From assembly GCF_000002875.2 (NCBI RefSeq), contig NC_009411.2, positions 930,001 through 994,000 on the forward strand: a DNA stretch of 64,000 nucleotides. The letters are read 5' to 3'. This stretch comes from Leishmania infantum JPCM5 (taxonomy: Eukaryota; Euglenozoa; Kinetoplastea; Trypanosomatida; Trypanosomatidae). A program made the translations under genes and the position numbers. This document shows, in pieces, positions 63,655 to 64,000 of this stretch; within the stretch, counting starts at the first letter, position 1, and each line of letters starts with the position of its first letter. The notes under the pieces were generated by a model that saw only the letters and a list, made by a program, of their open reading frames with translations, was not told the origin of the DNA and searched no databases.

Positions 63655-64000
63655 GTGAGTTTTGAGGTCTGCGATTGACGTAGGAGTTGCAAGGGGGAGG
63701 GGGTATGAACGGGGTGGGTAGAGCTTTTTTAGGTGGAAGTAGTGAGAGGGTGGGCTTGAGAGAATTTGAGGTGTGTTCGTGATGTGTGGATCTTATCGGG
63801 GGCTCGGTTGAGTTTTTGGTTTGGTGATTTTGTAGGGGTGAAGGGCGGTGGAAGGGTTGCTGTGTGCGTGCCATTCCGTGAAGCGTCATTCCTATGTCCG
63901 ACACTGAAATGCGTCCGCGATTGTGTGGATTGTGTGGAAGTGTTTGGGCGACGACTGAATTGAGAAGGGGAGTCGAAACGGTGCGTGGATGCCGTGTTTG
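63655..64000. other. unique flank to the right of the satellite
   Basis: Abrupt change to G/T-rich plus-strand sequence with G runs (about 63690-63706) and no repeat unit. The only ORF (63766-63963 plus) is 65 codons without recognisable content. Nothing identifiable is seen. Confidence 0.6.

Noticed and set aside
53103..63904. Six giant ORFs (about 3,440-3,560 codons, three per strand) over the satellite
   Set aside because: They are one repeat read in every frame. A 64-bp period with no stop triplets opens all frames, and no start, domain or codon bias favours one. Recorded as a repeat and a finding, not as CDS.
47390..64000. Telomere repeats
   Set aside because: No tandem CCCTAA/TTAGGG array is present. 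Single occurrences of the hexamer are chance, so a chromosome end cannot be claimed within the window.

Overview
This window looks like nuclear DNA of a trypanosomatid, most likely a Leishmania-type (Leishmaniinae) species. All recognisable genes are intronless, GC-rich and on the minus strand. They are separated by 0.3-2.1 kb spacers full of GT/CA microsatellites and polypyrimidine tracts followed by AG, the usual signature of trans-splicing in a polycistronic unit. The protein families are eukaryotic and several are recognisably kinetoplastid in style. The species cannot be fixed from sequence alone.

Layout. Positions 1-47,389 form one leftward-transcribed gene array of 17 protein genes. 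In transcription order (right to left) these are: a divergent chaperonin-like hypothetical protein, a small acidic coiled-coil protein, the OLA1/YchF NTPase, a PP2C phosphatase, a polytopic membrane protein, a MORN-repeat protein, the elongation factor SPT5, an acyl-CoA oxidase/dehydrogenase-family enzyme with a mitochondrial-looking leader, a PH-domain protein, a disordered coiled-coil protein, a large helical protein, an RGG-tailed EMG1/NEP1-family protein, a UVRAG/VPS38-like protein, a 90-residue protein, a 2,270-residue protein with three RanBP2-type and several other Cys-pair zinc modules, mitochondrial ribosomal protein L11 and a dual-specificity phosphatase. As is usual in these organisms, neighbours share transcription but not a pathway.

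Positions 47,390-53,232 hold no convincing gene. Composition changes there (homopolymer runs, AT-rich patches, short ORFs on both strands), which fits a degenerate region upstream of the array, such as a subtelomere or strand-switch region.

Positions 53,233-63,654 are one uninterrupted satellite of about 163 head-to-tail copies of a 64-bp, 62.5% GC unit. Units differ at only a few positions. Long blocks of units recur at offsets that are exact multiples of 64 bp (45, 55, 64 and 70 units). All six reading frames are open across the array, which creates giant spurious ORFs of about 3,440-3,560 codons. This satellite is the most unusual object in the window. It may be a subtelomeric or centromere-associated array, but that is inference.
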